A DNA stretch of 64,000 nucleotides from JBFIHF01 sp964411125 (GCA_964411125.1 CAYPJU010000030.1:5509-69508), one strand, 5' to 3'. Positions 1-8,693 are shown, counted from the stretch's first letter. The notes: generated by a model from the sequence alone, not told the origin. A program made the numbers and translations.

Positions 1-20
1 TAGCAGATGCGACGCACATC

Positions 21-149
21 GGTGGCACGGCGTCCCCGCCGTGCGCGGAGTCGGGCGAGGACGCCCGCTCACCGAAACCGCACATCGTGGCACGGCGTCT
101 TCGGTGGCACGGCGTCCCCGCCGTGCTATGAGTCGGGCGAGGACGCCCG
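21..149. repeat. Duplicated double-hairpin repeat
   Basis: Two copies (about 21-67 and 103-149) of a compact unit made of two perfect inverted repeats. The first hairpin is GCACGGCG-TCCC-CGCCGTGC (25-44 and 107-126). The second is CGGGCG-AGGA-CGCCCG (52-67 and 134-149). A partial third copy of the first hairpin's left part lies at 88-97. The repeats sit upstream of the DksA-like gene at 219. They look like a REP/MITE-type intergenic element; I see no transposase. An RNA or DNA structural role is only an inference. Confidence 0.75.
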
Positions 150-218
150 TTCACGGAACAGCATGTCTCCCGAAGCTTCACTTTCCCCGCCCCGTTCGGC
201 GATGTAGGTTGTCGCGCG

Positions 219-569
219 ATGGACGATTTGACGGCCGAACAGCTCGACGAACTCGCGCAGCGCCTTCGCGACCTCGAAAGCGAGCTCACGCAACAGAAGT
301 CGGCGTCGCGCGACGGGACCCGTCCGGTGGACCTCGACGAGCCGATCGGAAGGCTGTCGCGCATGGACGCCATGCAGCAGCAGCAGATGTCCCAGGCTCA
401 CGCCCGAAGGCTCGACATCCGGCTGCAGCAAGTGCGCGCTGCCCTGAACAAACTCGACCGTGGCGAGTACGGCGAGTGCAACCTGTGCGGCGAGCTCATC
501 GGCTACCCGCGCCTCAGCGTGAAGCCGGAGTCACCGCTCTGTCTTCCCTGCCAGTCGGAGCGAGAATGA
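219..569 (+). CDS. DksA/TraR-family zinc-finger protein
   Basis: A 116-residue protein of the DksA/TraR family, whose members bind the secondary channel of RNA polymerase and tune initiation. The N-terminal two thirds are a charged, Gln-rich helical stretch consistent with the family coiled coil. The C-terminus carries a four-cysteine zinc finger (C87, C90, C108, C111) in the typical GEYGECNLCGE context. It is shorter than E. coli DksA (151 residues) and closer to the short DksA-like group. The stop overlaps the next gene's ATG (ATGA at 566-569), so it begins a tight operon. No Shine-Dalgarno is obvious; a weak TAGGTT box lies at 205-210. Confidence 0.88.
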   Translation: MDDLTAEQLDELAQRLRDLESELTQQKSASRDGTRPVDLDEPIGRLSRMDAMQQQQMSQAHARRLDIRLQQVRAALNKLDRGEYGECNLCGELIGYPRLSVKPESPLCLPCQSERE

Positions 570-1378
570 AATCCCTTCGGTACGAGATCGACGACCACGT
601 GGCCCGTGTGACCATGCTCGGCCCCGGCAAGGGGAACGCGATGGGACCGGACTTCTGGACCGAGATGCCGGTCCTCTTCCGCGAGCTCGACGGCCTGGAG
701 GACATCCGCGTGGTCGTCATCAAGGGGAGCGGAGAAAACTTCACGTTCGGGCTCGACCTCAAGGCCACCGCACCGTTCCTCATGAACGTACTGGCCGGGG
801 ACAACCTCGCGGGCGAGCGCACGAAGCTTCGCGAGACCGTGCTCGCGTGGCAGGAAGCATTCAACGCCATCGCCGAGTGCCGCCACCCCGTCATCGCGGC
901 CGTCGATGGATGGTGCATCGGAGGCGGCATGAACCTCGTCGCCGCCTGCGACATCCGCGTCTGCACCCGACGCGCGAAGTTCAGCCTGCGCGAACCGCGC
1001 ATCGCGATCACCCCCGACCTCGGCGCGCTGCAGCGTCTCCCCGCCATCATCGGCGAAGGCGCGACCCGGCTGATGGCGTACACGGCCGGTGACTACGACG
1101 CCGCATTTGCGGAACGCGTCGGCCTCGCGCAGGTCGTCTACGACGACGCGGACGCGATGAAAGCCGGCGTCGCCCAGATGTGCCGCGAGATTGCCGCCAA
1201 CTCCCCGCTCGCCGTCCGAGGCTCGAAGCACGTCCTCGACTTCTGTCGGGACGCCTCGGTCCACGCCGGTCTGCAGTACGTCGCAACCTTCAACGCTGCC
1301 TTTCTCGAGTCGAAAGACCTGCAGGAAGCCGTCGCCGCGTTCATGGAACGCCGAGCACCGAATTTCCGCGGCGAGTAG
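566..1378 (+). CDS. Crotonase-family protein, dienoyl-CoA isomerase-like
   Basis: A 270-residue enoyl-CoA hydratase/isomerase-fold protein. The oxyanion-hole region is around residues 117-121 (IGGGM). The segment REPRIAITPDLGALQRLP carries E143 and D151, eight residues apart, the same spacing as the catalytic Glu196/Asp204 pair of rat ECH1 (delta3,5-delta2,4-dienoyl-CoA isomerase). The region also reads like ECH1 rather than a plain enoyl-CoA hydratase. The likely role is isomerising dienoyl-CoA intermediates in oxidation of unsaturated fatty acids. The start was chosen at the ATG overlapping the upstream stop; the open frame extends upstream but runs through the preceding gene. It lies in an operon with other lipid-related enzymes. 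Confidence 0.87.
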   Translation: MKSLRYEIDDHVARVTMLGPGKGNAMGPDFWTEMPVLFRELDGLEDIRVVVIKGSGENFTFGLDLKATAPFLMNVLAGDNLAGERTKLRETVLAWQEAFNAIAECRHPVIAAVDGWCIGGGMNLVAACDIRVCTRRAKFSLREPRIAITPDLGALQRLPAIIGEGATRLMAYTAGDYDAAFAERVGLAQVVYDDADAMKAGVAQMCREIAANSPLAVRGSKHVLDFCRDASVHAGLQYVATFNAAFLESKDLQEAVAAFMERRAPNFRGE

Positions 1379-1380
1379 TG

Positions 1381-2010
1381 ATGCAGGTTCTCGCGATCCT
1401 GGTGGTGGGGTTCTTCATCGGCGTCTTCGCTGCGGCGGCGCCGCTGGGGCCTGTGACGCTGATGGTGCTGCGTCGCGCGCTCAAGCGCGATTTCTCGGGG
1501 GCGATGGCGATCGGGCTCGGGCGCATTCCCGCCGAACTCCTCTACGTGGGGGTCGCGACGTTCGGGATGTCCGCTCTCCTCGAGCGTTTCCCCGACGCGC
1601 GTATCTGGTTCAGCTACATCGGCGCGGTCGTGTTGATGGTGATCGGAACCGTCTTCATTGCGATGCGCCATCACATCGACCCTGACGCACCCGCCAAGTC
1701 GAAGCGCAAGGGCTTCTGGGCCGGCTTTCTCGTCTCGGCGCTCAACCCGACCCTCATCGTGAGCTGGTCCGCCATCAGCGCAATCGCCCTGTCGACCACC
1801 CACATGGCACCCGATGTCGAGCTCCTGGTCTTTCCCGTCGGCGTCGGAACTGGTATCGCTGCTGGCTACGCGCTACTGGTGTGGACGGTGCGCCGGTGGG
1901 GGGGCAAGCTCAAGCAATCGGCGGTCACGACCGGCCTGCGGACGATGGGGGCGATCATGCTCGTCCTCGGCGTCTATCAGGCAGTCCAAGCGACAGGAAT
2001 GGTGCCATGA
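1381..2010 (+). CDS. LysE/RhtB-family exporter
   Basis: A 209-residue integral membrane protein with the hallmark N-terminus of LysE/RhtB amino-acid exporters (GPVTLMVLRRAL after a first hydrophobic helix) and about six hydrophobic segments. The length matches the family (about 200-215). The substrate cannot be read from the sequence; family members export basic or neutral amino acids or homoserine lactones. A GTG codon immediately precedes the chosen ATG in frame (1378-1380). The stop overlaps the next ATG (2007-2010), so translation is probably coupled to the hydrolase downstream. Confidence 0.85.
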   Translation: MQVLAILVVGFFIGVFAAAAPLGPVTLMVLRRALKRDFSGAMAIGLGRIPAELLYVGVATFGMSALLERFPDARIWFSYIGAVVLMVIGTVFIAMRHHIDPDAPAKSKRKGFWAGFLVSALNPTLIVSWSAISAIALSTTHMAPDVELLVFPVGVGTGIAAGYALLVWTVRRWGGKLKQSAVTTGLRTMGAIMLVLGVYQAVQATGMVP

Positions 2011-2903
2011 CTCAGACCACGGGCGAGTTCGACGCCAACATCGAGGACCTCGTCGAACATCACGAGGTCGAGCTCGACGGGATCTCGATGCACTACGTCA
2101 GCGGCGGCCCCGAGGACGGGCCGCCCGTCGTCCTGCTGCACGGTTTCCCCGAGTTCTGGTTTTCCTGGCGCAACCAGATCCCGGCGCTCAAGGTCGCCGG
2201 CTACCGGTTCGTGGTCCCCGACCAGCGCGGATACAACCTCACGAGCAAACCGACCGACGTCTCCGAGTACACGATGGACAAGCTGGTCGGCGACGTCATC
2301 GGGCTCCTCGACGCGCTCGGCCTCGACGACGTCGTCCTCGTCGGCCACGACTGGGGCGGGTTCGTCGCCTGGTTCACCGCCATGCAGCACCCCGACCGCA
2401 TCCGAAAACTCGCCGTCCTCAACATGCCGCACCCCGTCCAGATGAGACGCGGGATGCGCACGTTCAAACAGCTCCGAAAGAGCTGGTACATCGGTGCGTT
2501 CCAGCTCCCTTTCGTGCCCGAAAAGACGCTGGCGGCCAACGACTATGCAATCTTCCGCAGCATCTTTCGAGAGCAGCCGGTGTCCGACCGGGCCTACGAC
2601 GAACAAGAGGTCGATGCTCTGGTCGAGGCGTTTGCGCGGGAAGGCGCTGCCACGGCGACCATCAACTGGTACCGCGCCGCGCGCTCCTTCGACTGGGACG
2701 CCATGCTGCGTCCCATCGAGTTGCCGACGCTCGTCATCTTCGGAACCCAGGACGCGGCTTTGAATCACGAGCTCGCGGATCCTCCCGCCGAATGGGTCAC
2801 CGACGCCCGCGTCGAGCGCATCCCCGACGCCTCGCACTGGGTACAGAGCGACACACCCGACAAAGTCAACCGACTCCTCCTCCACTTCATGGCGGAATCA
2901 TGA
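2007..2903 (+). CDS. Alpha/beta hydrolase, epoxide-hydrolase type
   Basis: A 298-residue alpha/beta hydrolase. The oxyanion motif HGFPEFWFSW (from H45) and the nucleophile elbow GHDWGG with Asp115 as nucleophile are those of the epoxide hydrolase/haloalkane dehalogenase branch. The probable acid is Asp249 (GTQDAA) and the catalytic base His277 (DASHWVQ). HGFPE favours epoxide hydrolase over dehalogenase. The enzyme is probably cytosolic, with no signal peptide. It overlaps both neighbours by ATGA and lies between the exporter and an acyltransferase. The natural epoxide substrate is unknown. Confidence 0.86.
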   Translation: MTQTTGEFDANIEDLVEHHEVELDGISMHYVSGGPEDGPPVVLLHGFPEFWFSWRNQIPALKVAGYRFVVPDQRGYNLTSKPTDVSEYTMDKLVGDVIGLLDALGLDDVVLVGHDWGGFVAWFTAMQHPDRIRKLAVLNMPHPVQMRRGMRTFKQLRKSWYIGAFQLPFVPEKTLAANDYAIFRSIFREQPVSDRAYDEQEVDALVEAFAREGAATATINWYRAARSFDWDAMLRPIELPTLVIFGTQDAALNHELADPPAEWVTDARVERIPDASHWVQSDTPDKVNRLLLHFMAES

Positions 2904-3538
2904 GCATCTATCGCGCAATCTGGCGAGCCTGGTGTGCCATCACCGGCTGGAAAATCGTCAACAGGGTATCCGCAGAACACAAGAAGTTCGTGATCATCGC
3001 GGCACCCCACACTTCCAACTGGGACTATCCCTACACCCTGGCGGCCGCCGCTCTCCTCGAGCTCGAGTTCTCGTATCTGGGAAAGCAGGACCTGGACAAG
3101 GGGCTCCTCGGCGTCCTGTTCCGCAACACCGGCGGCATTCCCGTGGACCGTTCGAAGAGCTCCGACCTCGTCCGACAGGTCGCCGACATGATCGTCGCGC
3201 GCGACGAGATTGCGCTCGCCGTCGCTCCAGAGGGAACACGAAGCAAGCGCGATTACTGGAAGTCGGGGTTCTACCACATCGCGAAGACCGCCAACGTCCC
3301 GATCGTGCTCGGGTTCGTCGACTTCGGGAAGAAGGAAGCCGGGCTGGGCCACGTCATCTGGCCGATCGGTGAGCCCCACGAGGTGATGGAGGAGATCCGA
3401 GACTTCTACGAGGCCTCCATGGCTTTCCACCCCGGCAAGTACACCGAGCCGCGGTTGAAGGTGGAGGACGCCGAGCCTCCCCACGAGCTCCCCACAGAAG
3501 AGCCCGAGGCCGTCCGCGAAGAAGCGGCCGCGTCATGA
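2900..3538 (+). CDS. PlsC-like 1-acylglycerol-phosphate acyltransferase family
   Basis: A 212-residue protein of the lysophospholipid acyltransferase family. The catalytic HX4D motif is HTSNWD (H37, D42) and the substrate-binding motif is PEGTRSK (110-116). It lacks the long N-terminal membrane region of classical PlsC and resembles the short glycerol acyltransferase group found in bacteria. The C-terminal 40 residues are Glu/Pro-rich and likely disordered. It overlaps the hydrolase before it and the gene after it (ATGA at 3535-3538). The acyl acceptor is not identifiable from sequence. Confidence 0.85.
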   Translation: MSIYRAIWRAWCAITGWKIVNRVSAEHKKFVIIAAPHTSNWDYPYTLAAAALLELEFSYLGKQDLDKGLLGVLFRNTGGIPVDRSKSSDLVRQVADMIVARDEIALAVAPEGTRSKRDYWKSGFYHIAKTANVPIVLGFVDFGKKEAGLGHVIWPIGEPHEVMEEIRDFYEASMAFHPGKYTEPRLKVEDAEPPHELPTEEPEAVREEAAAS

Positions 3539-4713
3539 AACACCCCGCAGGGCTGCTCCTCACCGTTCTCGCTCTCTCCCTCCCCGTCGCTGCAGCGGCA
3601 CAGGAGCCCCCGCCGACCCAACCGGACGCGCTCGCCGGCCAGGCCCCCGACGTGCTGGAGGAAGGAGACGGGAACGCGACGGCCCCCGAGGCGGCGGCGG
3701 AGCCGCCCCAGGCGCCCCCTCCACCAGCCCCCCGACCCACCCTCGACGAGGCATGGAGCCTCTACCATCAGGCGTTCCTCGCGCACGTCAACGGCTCCCC
3801 GGAGGCTTCGATTCAGCTCCTCGGGGAGCTCCGCGAGCGCTTCCCCGACCATCCGGCCGCCGACCGAGCAGGCCTCGTGCTGCAGGGGTTCGAGCGCACG
3901 AAGGCCGACCGTCGGGCGGTTTCGCAGCTCGCCCGCGCCGAGCTGATCAGCTTTCAGACGCTGCACGGGATCGGGGTCGGCGCGGAGCTCTGCGCCCTCG
4001 CCCGATGCGACGATGCGCGAGCCGTCGTCGGGTCCCTCGTCCTCGGCGGCGGGACCGCCCTCACGACGACGCTCCTGACGACTCGGGGCGGGATTCCGGA
4101 GTCGCTGCCCGTCGCAATCAACGATGGGACGATCTGGGGGCTCTGGAACGGGATTGCGCTCGTCGGCGCGTCGCGGGTCAGCGGCCCCGCGGTGGCCGGG
4201 GTGCTGATGCTCGGGCAGGCGCTCGGTACGGGAGGTGCCGCGCTCGCCCACACCCTGCTCGACCCCACCGCGGGTCAGGTCTCTCTGACGATGAGCGGCG
4301 CGATCTGGGCGAACGTGCTCACCGCCGAAGTCCTCGGGATCGCGGAATTCACAGCGCCACCGGCCACCACGTTCGGCGCCTTTCTCGCCGCGACCTGGGT
4401 CGGAACCGCCGTCGGGGGAATCGCCGCCGGCCGCGCCCCGATGTCGCGTGGACGCGTGCTGATGATCGACGCCTCCGGCATCCTCGGGACACTCGTCGGA
4501 GTCGCGTTCCCCGTCGTCATCCGTAACGGAGAGCCCGACATGGTCGAGTTCTTCGCCAGCGGGCTCGCAGGTACGGTCGTGGGACTGACCGCCGGCGCAA
4601 TCCTCACGCGCAACTGGGACGCCGACGACGAGGAAGGCCCCGCAGTCTCCGTCGCGCTCTCTCCGACGAGCGACGGACATGGCGGTACGGTGAACGTCTT
4701 CGGGCGTTGGTGA
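3535..4713 (+). CDS. Exported Pro-rich protein with multiple membrane segments
   Basis: A 392-residue protein I do not recognise as a named family. It has a clear signal peptide (MKHPAG... ending near AAAAQEP, about residue 22), then a Pro/Ala/Glu-rich linker (to about residue 70). A short helical, TPR-like stretch follows (about 75-125, with RFPDHPAADRAG), then a Gly/Ala-rich C-terminal half with several hydrophobic stretches that could be membrane helices or a beta-rich outer-membrane domain. It is the last gene of the six-gene + strand cluster and converges on the heme A synthase gene with a 3-bp gap. Its function is unknown. Confidence 0.7.
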   Translation: MKHPAGLLLTVLALSLPVAAAAQEPPPTQPDALAGQAPDVLEEGDGNATAPEAAAEPPQAPPPPAPRPTLDEAWSLYHQAFLAHVNGSPEASIQLLGELRERFPDHPAADRAGLVLQGFERTKADRRAVSQLARAELISFQTLHGIGVGAELCALARCDDARAVVGSLVLGGGTALTTTLLTTRGGIPESLPVAINDGTIWGLWNGIALVGASRVSGPAVAGVLMLGQALGTGGAALAHTLLDPTAGQVSLTMSGAIWANVLTAEVLGIAEFTAPPATTFGAFLAATWVGTAVGGIAAGRAPMSRGRVLMIDASGILGTLVGVAFPVVIRNGEPDMVEFFASGLAGTVVGLTAGAILTRNWDADDEEGPAVSVALSPTSDGHGGTVNVFGRW

Positions 4714-4716
4714 GCG

Positions 4717-5625
4717 CTATTCGCCGCGCGCCGTGACGGCGGTCATCACCGCCGCGATCCAGACGAGTTGAGCGAACAGCAGGTGCAGCAACTGCATCCA
4801 ACCGGGTGCGGCGAGCCCGATGTTCACGACCCCCACGATCAGTTGCACGATCACCAGGCCGAAGAGCGCCCCGCCCCACATCGACAGGTTCGCCTCTTCC
4901 CGGATGCGCGCGGCGTGCCCCAGGACGAGCAGATAGAGACCGGCGGCGACTGCGACGATGGGATGGACGATACGGAGGCGAACCAGGAAGTGGTTCGCGC
5001 TCGAGAGGTCGTCGCGAAGCCGCGCCATCAACCCTTCCCCGACGGTCGGGTCGACGGGGAAGAGCGTATCGCCGAGCGCGGTCACCGCACCGGTCATGCT
5101 CGTCAAGATGATGAGGACGAGCCCGACGACCGCTGCGGCGAACATTCGGGGCGACGGAACGGAGACGTCAGTCGAACGCTCCGACGACCACCATGCCACG
5201 AGAGCCGCGGATGCGGTCAGGAGGAGCGTGTTCCCCAGGTGGAGGGCGATGACGATGGCGCGGGCGACCGACGCGTCGTCGGCCACCAGCTCCTTCAATA
5301 CGATCCCGGCGCCGATCAACGCCTCGAAGACGACGAGCGCCATCGTCACGCAGGCTGCGACGAACACCCTTCGCCCCGCCCTCCACGCTCCGACGAGAAG
5401 TCCGATGCCGACCACGCCGAGCAGGCCGCTAGTGACCCGATGGGTGAACTCGATCATCGTCTCCACGGTCGGCTCGATCGGAATGATCTCCCCGTGGCAC
5501 GTCGGCCAATGGCTGCCGCAGCCGGCGCCGCTGTGCGTGATCCGCACCCACGCGCCGAAGAGGATGACGAACAGGAGATAAGCGACGAACGCCCACGCGA
5601 AGCGGCTGAAGGTTCTCGACTTCAC
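4717..5625 (-). CDS. ctaA: Heme A synthase (COX15/CtaA)
   Basis: An integral membrane enzyme converting heme O to heme A for aa3-type cytochrome oxidases. It has about eight hydrophobic helices, the first-loop cysteine pair in SGAGCGSHWPTCHG, and four conserved His contexts (EFTHR, ALHLGN, IVHPIV, LLHLLF) expected to ligate the hemes. I chose the GTG at 5625 (302 residues), which puts the Cys pair at 36/43 and the first His at 62, close to Bacillus subtilis CtaA (35/42, 60). A TTG at 5661 would add 12 residues, and neither start has a good ribosome site. It stands alone, divergent from the cupin gene. No oxidase genes lie in the window. Confidence 0.9.
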   Translation of the reverse strand: MKSRTFSRFAWAFVAYLLFVILFGAWVRITHSGAGCGSHWPTCHGEIIPIEPTVETMIEFTHRVTSGLLGVVGIGLLVGAWRAGRRVFVAACVTMALVVFEALIGAGIVLKELVADDASVARAIVIALHLGNTLLLTASAALVAWWSSERSTDVSVPSPRMFAAAVVGLVLIILTSMTGAVTALGDTLFPVDPTVGEGLMARLRDDLSSANHFLVRLRIVHPIVAVAAGLYLLVLGHAARIREEANLSMWGGALFGLVIVQLIVGVVNIGLAAPGWMQLLHLLFAQLVWIAAVMTAVTARGE

Positions 5626-5677
5626 GAACCAACTACTAGTAAATGTCCACCACCCGCGCAATCACACGAGGAGAAAG

Positions 5678-6037
5678 ATGCCGACGTTGATCCCGACCCC
5701 GACCACGATCGAGTCAGCCGGAAACAAGCCGAAGCGAATCGACGAGTTCGTCGGGCGCGTGAACACCGGCGATGACGGAATCAGCGTCGCCGTGATGGAG
5801 AGCCCCGCCGGTTGGGTGGAACCGGGGCAGACCCCCGAGTTCACCGAGTACACCATCGTGCTGGACGGAGAGCTCCGCGTCGATCACGAGGGGGGACAGC
5901 TCGTCGTCGCCGCAGGGCAGGCGGTCGTGACTCGGCCCGGAGAATGGGTGCGCTACTCGACCCCTACGGCCACCCGTTATGTCGCCGTCTGTCTTCCCGC
6001 GTTCTCTCCCCAGACCGTGCACCGAGACGATGACTGA
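5678..6037 (+). CDS. Cupin-fold protein
   Basis: A 119-residue single-domain cupin, preceded by a strong ribosome site (GAGGAGA, 5668-5674). The central part (EYTIVLDGELRVDHEGG and GQAVVTRPGEWVRY) has the beta-barrel spacing and glycine pattern of cupins. The metal-binding histidines of cupin motif 1 are replaced (EFTEY), so metal binding is doubtful. The family includes sugar epimerases, dioxygenases and non-catalytic binders, and the specific role is not visible. Its end overlaps the following gene by 8 bases, so the two are probably co-expressed. Confidence 0.72.
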   Translation: MPTLIPTPTTIESAGNKPKRIDEFVGRVNTGDDGISVAVMESPAGWVEPGQTPEFTEYTIVLDGELRVDHEGGQLVVAAGQAVVTRPGEWVRYSTPTATRYVAVCLPAFSPQTVHRDDD

Positions 6038-6704
6038 CCCCCGCCCTGCCCTGGTCTTGCTCGCGCTCACGTCCGCGGCGTGCTCGACCCTCCCTGGCGC
6101 GCGTCCCCTGCAGCCCGGCCGGCACGCGGTCGGAGTGACGCTCGGGGGCCCGTTCGTCGACGCCGGCCCCGTCATCCCCCTCCCGATGGTGAATCTGGAG
6201 GGGCGGTCGGGAATCACCCGGCTCGCCCACCGGCCGCTCGACGCCAACTACGGGCTCAACCTCACCCCCCTCGCCTTCGGAGTGTTGCAGGGCCACGTCG
6301 GCTCGAGCTGGCTCATCGCCCCGGAGAACGGATGGCTCCCTTCGCTGTCGGTCACGGAACGCATCTTCTTCGCCGCCAACGTATTCGGCCGGGGCGAAGA
6401 CGCTCCAGGCGCCTTCGGGCTCTGGGGGATGAACCAGCTCGAGATCGACGTCGCCCACAACATCGGCGAACACTTCATGTGGTGGGCGGGTCTCGCGCAA
6501 TACCTCGACTTTTCGGACCCCGCCCTGCTCCTCACACCCGTCCTCGGCCTCTGGTTCGACCCCGGAGGGCCGGGCGGGCTCGGGGTCGGGATCGAGGGCC
6601 GCTGGTACGCGATCAATCGAAAGCCGGCGGTCGACACGATCGACTGGAAACCAGGACCCAATGGGGCTGTCGGCCTCGCACTCATGGTCTCGTATGTTTT
6701 CTGA
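6030..6704 (+). CDS. Putative outer-membrane or periplasmic lipoprotein
   Basis: A 224-residue protein with a short hydrophobic N-terminus ending at a Cys (LLALTSAACS, Cys18), consistent with a lipoprotein signal although the -3 residue is not ideal. The rest alternates hydrophobic and polar residues with many Gly and aromatic residues and ends in an aromatic residue (VSYVF), as in outer-membrane beta-barrels. I do not recognise a family. It overlaps the cupin gene upstream by 8 bases and the lipoprotein hydrolase downstream by 11. Confidence 0.6.
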   Translation: MTDPRPALVLLALTSAACSTLPGARPLQPGRHAVGVTLGGPFVDAGPVIPLPMVNLEGRSGITRLAHRPLDANYGLNLTPLAFGVLQGHVGSSWLIAPENGWLPSLSVTERIFFAANVFGRGEDAPGAFGLWGMNQLEIDVAHNIGEHFMWWAGLAQYLDFSDPALLLTPVLGLWFDPGGPGGLGVGIEGRWYAINRKPAVDTIDWKPGPNGAVGLALMVSYVF

Positions 6705-7704
6705 AGCCTTCTCCACCCCAGCCGCCGAACTGCGACGCACAGCATGGCCCGTTGGGGCTCTGCTCGGCGCGGTCATCACGCTCACCGGTTGCTCCAATCA
6801 TCTCGAATCGTTCCTCTTCAACGGCCTGCACTGCTCCGAAGTCGACGAGGAGACGTGCAGCCACGACAATCGCTGGAACCGTATCTGCGCCCGATGCGAC
6901 GAACCCTACCCCTGGGACCGCGACTACGAGTGGTTCGACACGACGCTCGACGACGAGGTTCCGTCGGTCCGCCCCATTCGGCCTGGGTCGGTCGAACGTC
7001 ACGATGTCCCGACGGCCGACGGGCTGGGCACTCTCGACCTCTACCGCATCCCGTCTCACGGGGAGAACCCCGCCACCGCCGACATCACCATCGTCTACAA
7101 CCACGGCAACTACGGGAACATCGAGCACTACCTCCCGCGTCTGAGGTTTCTCCACGAGGCCGGCTACGAGGTGTGGGCGTGGGACTACCGTGGGTACGGA
7201 AAGTCGCAGCCGAACGCCTTCCCAACGGGGCCCCAGTTCCTCGCCGACGCCCGAACCATCTGGGACTGGGTCGCCGAACGAGCGATCGATCCAGACCGAA
7301 TGATCTCGCACGCCCACTCTCTCGGCGGGATCCCCGCCATCGAGATGGCGCTGCACGGCGAGCCCCTCGCCCTCTTCCTCGAAGCTCCGTTCACCTCGAC
7401 CGGGCAACTCGTCGGGACGAGCTCGGGCGTCGGCGTCCCCGGCGAGTACGTGACCGAGGGTTACTACGAGAACGTCGAGAAGATCGCCGACTACGACGGT
7501 CCCCTGTTGCTGATGCACGGCGAGGAAGACCGAACCTTTTCGGTCGAAGACCAACGCGAGCTGTTCGATGCCGCGTCCGGTCCGGGCGAGTTCTGGTTGT
7601 TGCCGGACGTGGCCCATGGCATCTCCAGCGGCGGCGTACCCGAGGCGGGCCTCGGACCGTACTTCGACCGCATGGAGTCGTTCGTCGCCGAGCACGCGGA
7701 CTGA
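6694..7704 (+). CDS. Lipoprotein alpha/beta hydrolase (ABHD12/13-like)
   Basis: A 336-residue exported hydrolase. The N-terminus has a lipobox (ITLTGC), so it is probably membrane-anchored outside the cytoplasm. The fold is seen from VYNHGNYGNIEHY, DYRGYGKS, a nucleophile elbow AHSLGG (Ser) and a late acid and base (HGEEDRTF, PDVAHG). These match the serine hydrolase group that includes ABHD12/13 and bacterial Bem46-like proteins. Several cysteines just after the lipobox (HCSEVDEETC, CARCDEP) may form disulfides. The start at 6694 leaves a good signal peptide; an upstream in-frame start (6661) would bury it. Confidence 0.78.
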   Translation: MFSEAFSTPAAELRRTAWPVGALLGAVITLTGCSNHLESFLFNGLHCSEVDEETCSHDNRWNRICARCDEPYPWDRDYEWFDTTLDDEVPSVRPIRPGSVERHDVPTADGLGTLDLYRIPSHGENPATADITIVYNHGNYGNIEHYLPRLRFLHEAGYEVWAWDYRGYGKSQPNAFPTGPQFLADARTIWDWVAERAIDPDRMISHAHSLGGIPAIEMALHGEPLALFLEAPFTSTGQLVGTSSGVGVPGEYVTEGYYENVEKIADYDGPLLLMHGEEDRTFSVEDQRELFDAASGPGEFWLLPDVAHGISSGGVPEAGLGPYFDRMESFVAEHAD

Positions 7705-7763
7705 GGCGTTGTCGTCGCGGACCGAGGGCGATATCGTGCCGCCGCCGCCGCGGGAGGATTGAG

Positions 7764-8693
7764 ATGAGCGAACTCGACGACCGATTTCTCGAACTCGCCG
7801 GGAGCAAGAGCCCGGCCCGGCGAAACGCCGCCATGCGGAACGAAGACGAAGGGCGCGAGCGGAGACCGCGGCTGCTTCAGAAGCTCGTCCGTGCCGGCGC
7901 CGATCCCGACGCACGAGATGGTTTCGACGGCGCGAACGCGGTCCACATCCTGGGACAACTAGGCGACCTCCCCTCGCTCGACGTGGTCGTCGAGCTCGGC
8001 GCGGACCCGCACGCAGTCGACCGAGACGGAAACCTCGCGCTCCACGTCGTGGCCGAAACCGGCGACGTCGACACCCTCGAGCACCTGCTCGACCTCGGGC
8101 TCGATCCCAACGGGCGGAACCTCAACGAGAAGACTCCCCTGCACGACTGGGCGTTCCGAGGAACCCCGGGCGGGGTTCGCCTCCTCCTCGAGCGCGGAGC
8201 GGCCGTCGACGCTCGGCGCGATGACGGGAACACCCCGCTGCACATGGCGGCGGTCGCAGGGCAGGAAGACAACGTTCGAACCCTGCTCGACTTCGGGGCG
8301 GACCTCGGAGTCCGTAACGATTCCGACCAGACCGCGCTGGACCTCGCCCGGCACTACGACCGCTGGGCTGTCGCGAAGATCCTCGACGATCTCACACCCG
8401 CCACCCCGACCGGGCCCTCCGACCCCGTCGACCACTTCGTCCAGCTCGCGGAGCAATACGGCGAGCAGGCGGCGCGACGTGCGCTCACGAGCGGAGACTG
8501 GGATTCGTACATCGAGGACGACCTCGAACCCGAAGATCTCGCCGACGACTACTGGACGTCGAACTACCTGCTCCTCGCCGAGCGAGAACTCGACGACGCG
8601 GACGCCAGCAATGTTCGCAGCCGACGGGACGTGCTCGATGCGATGTGGGAGTCGTACCGCCGCGCGTTCGTAGCGACGGCTCCCCGATGGTGA
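7764..8693 (+). CDS. Ankyrin-repeat protein
   Basis: A 309-residue protein with about five ankyrin repeats (about residues 35-215). They are visible as repeated GADPxAxDxxGxxxLHxxA patterns such as NLALHVVAETGDVDTLEHLL and NTPLHMAAVAGQEDNVRTLL. Ankyrin arrays bind proteins rather than catalyse. The C-terminal hundred residues are acidic (YIEDDLEPEDLADDYW) and not recognisable. There is no signal peptide, so it is probably cytosolic. The start has a ribosome site (GGGAGGA, 7752-7758). It lies 59 bases after the lipoprotein hydrolase. The partner is unknown. Confidence 0.85.
   Translation: MSELDDRFLELAGSKSPARRNAAMRNEDEGRERRPRLLQKLVRAGADPDARDGFDGANAVHILGQLGDLPSLDVVVELGADPHAVDRDGNLALHVVAETGDVDTLEHLLDLGLDPNGRNLNEKTPLHDWAFRGTPGGVRLLLERGAAVDARRDDGNTPLHMAAVAGQEDNVRTLLDFGADLGVRNDSDQTALDLARHYDRWAVAKILDDLTPATPTGPSDPVDHFVQLAEQYGEQAARRALTSGDWDSYIEDDLEPEDLADDYWTSNYLLLAERELDDADASNVRSRRDVLDAMWESYRRAFVATAPRW

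Noticed and set aside
7..207. Short open frames through the 5' hairpin repeats
   Set aside because: They simply translate the duplicated palindromes and lack a ribosome site or conserved composition.
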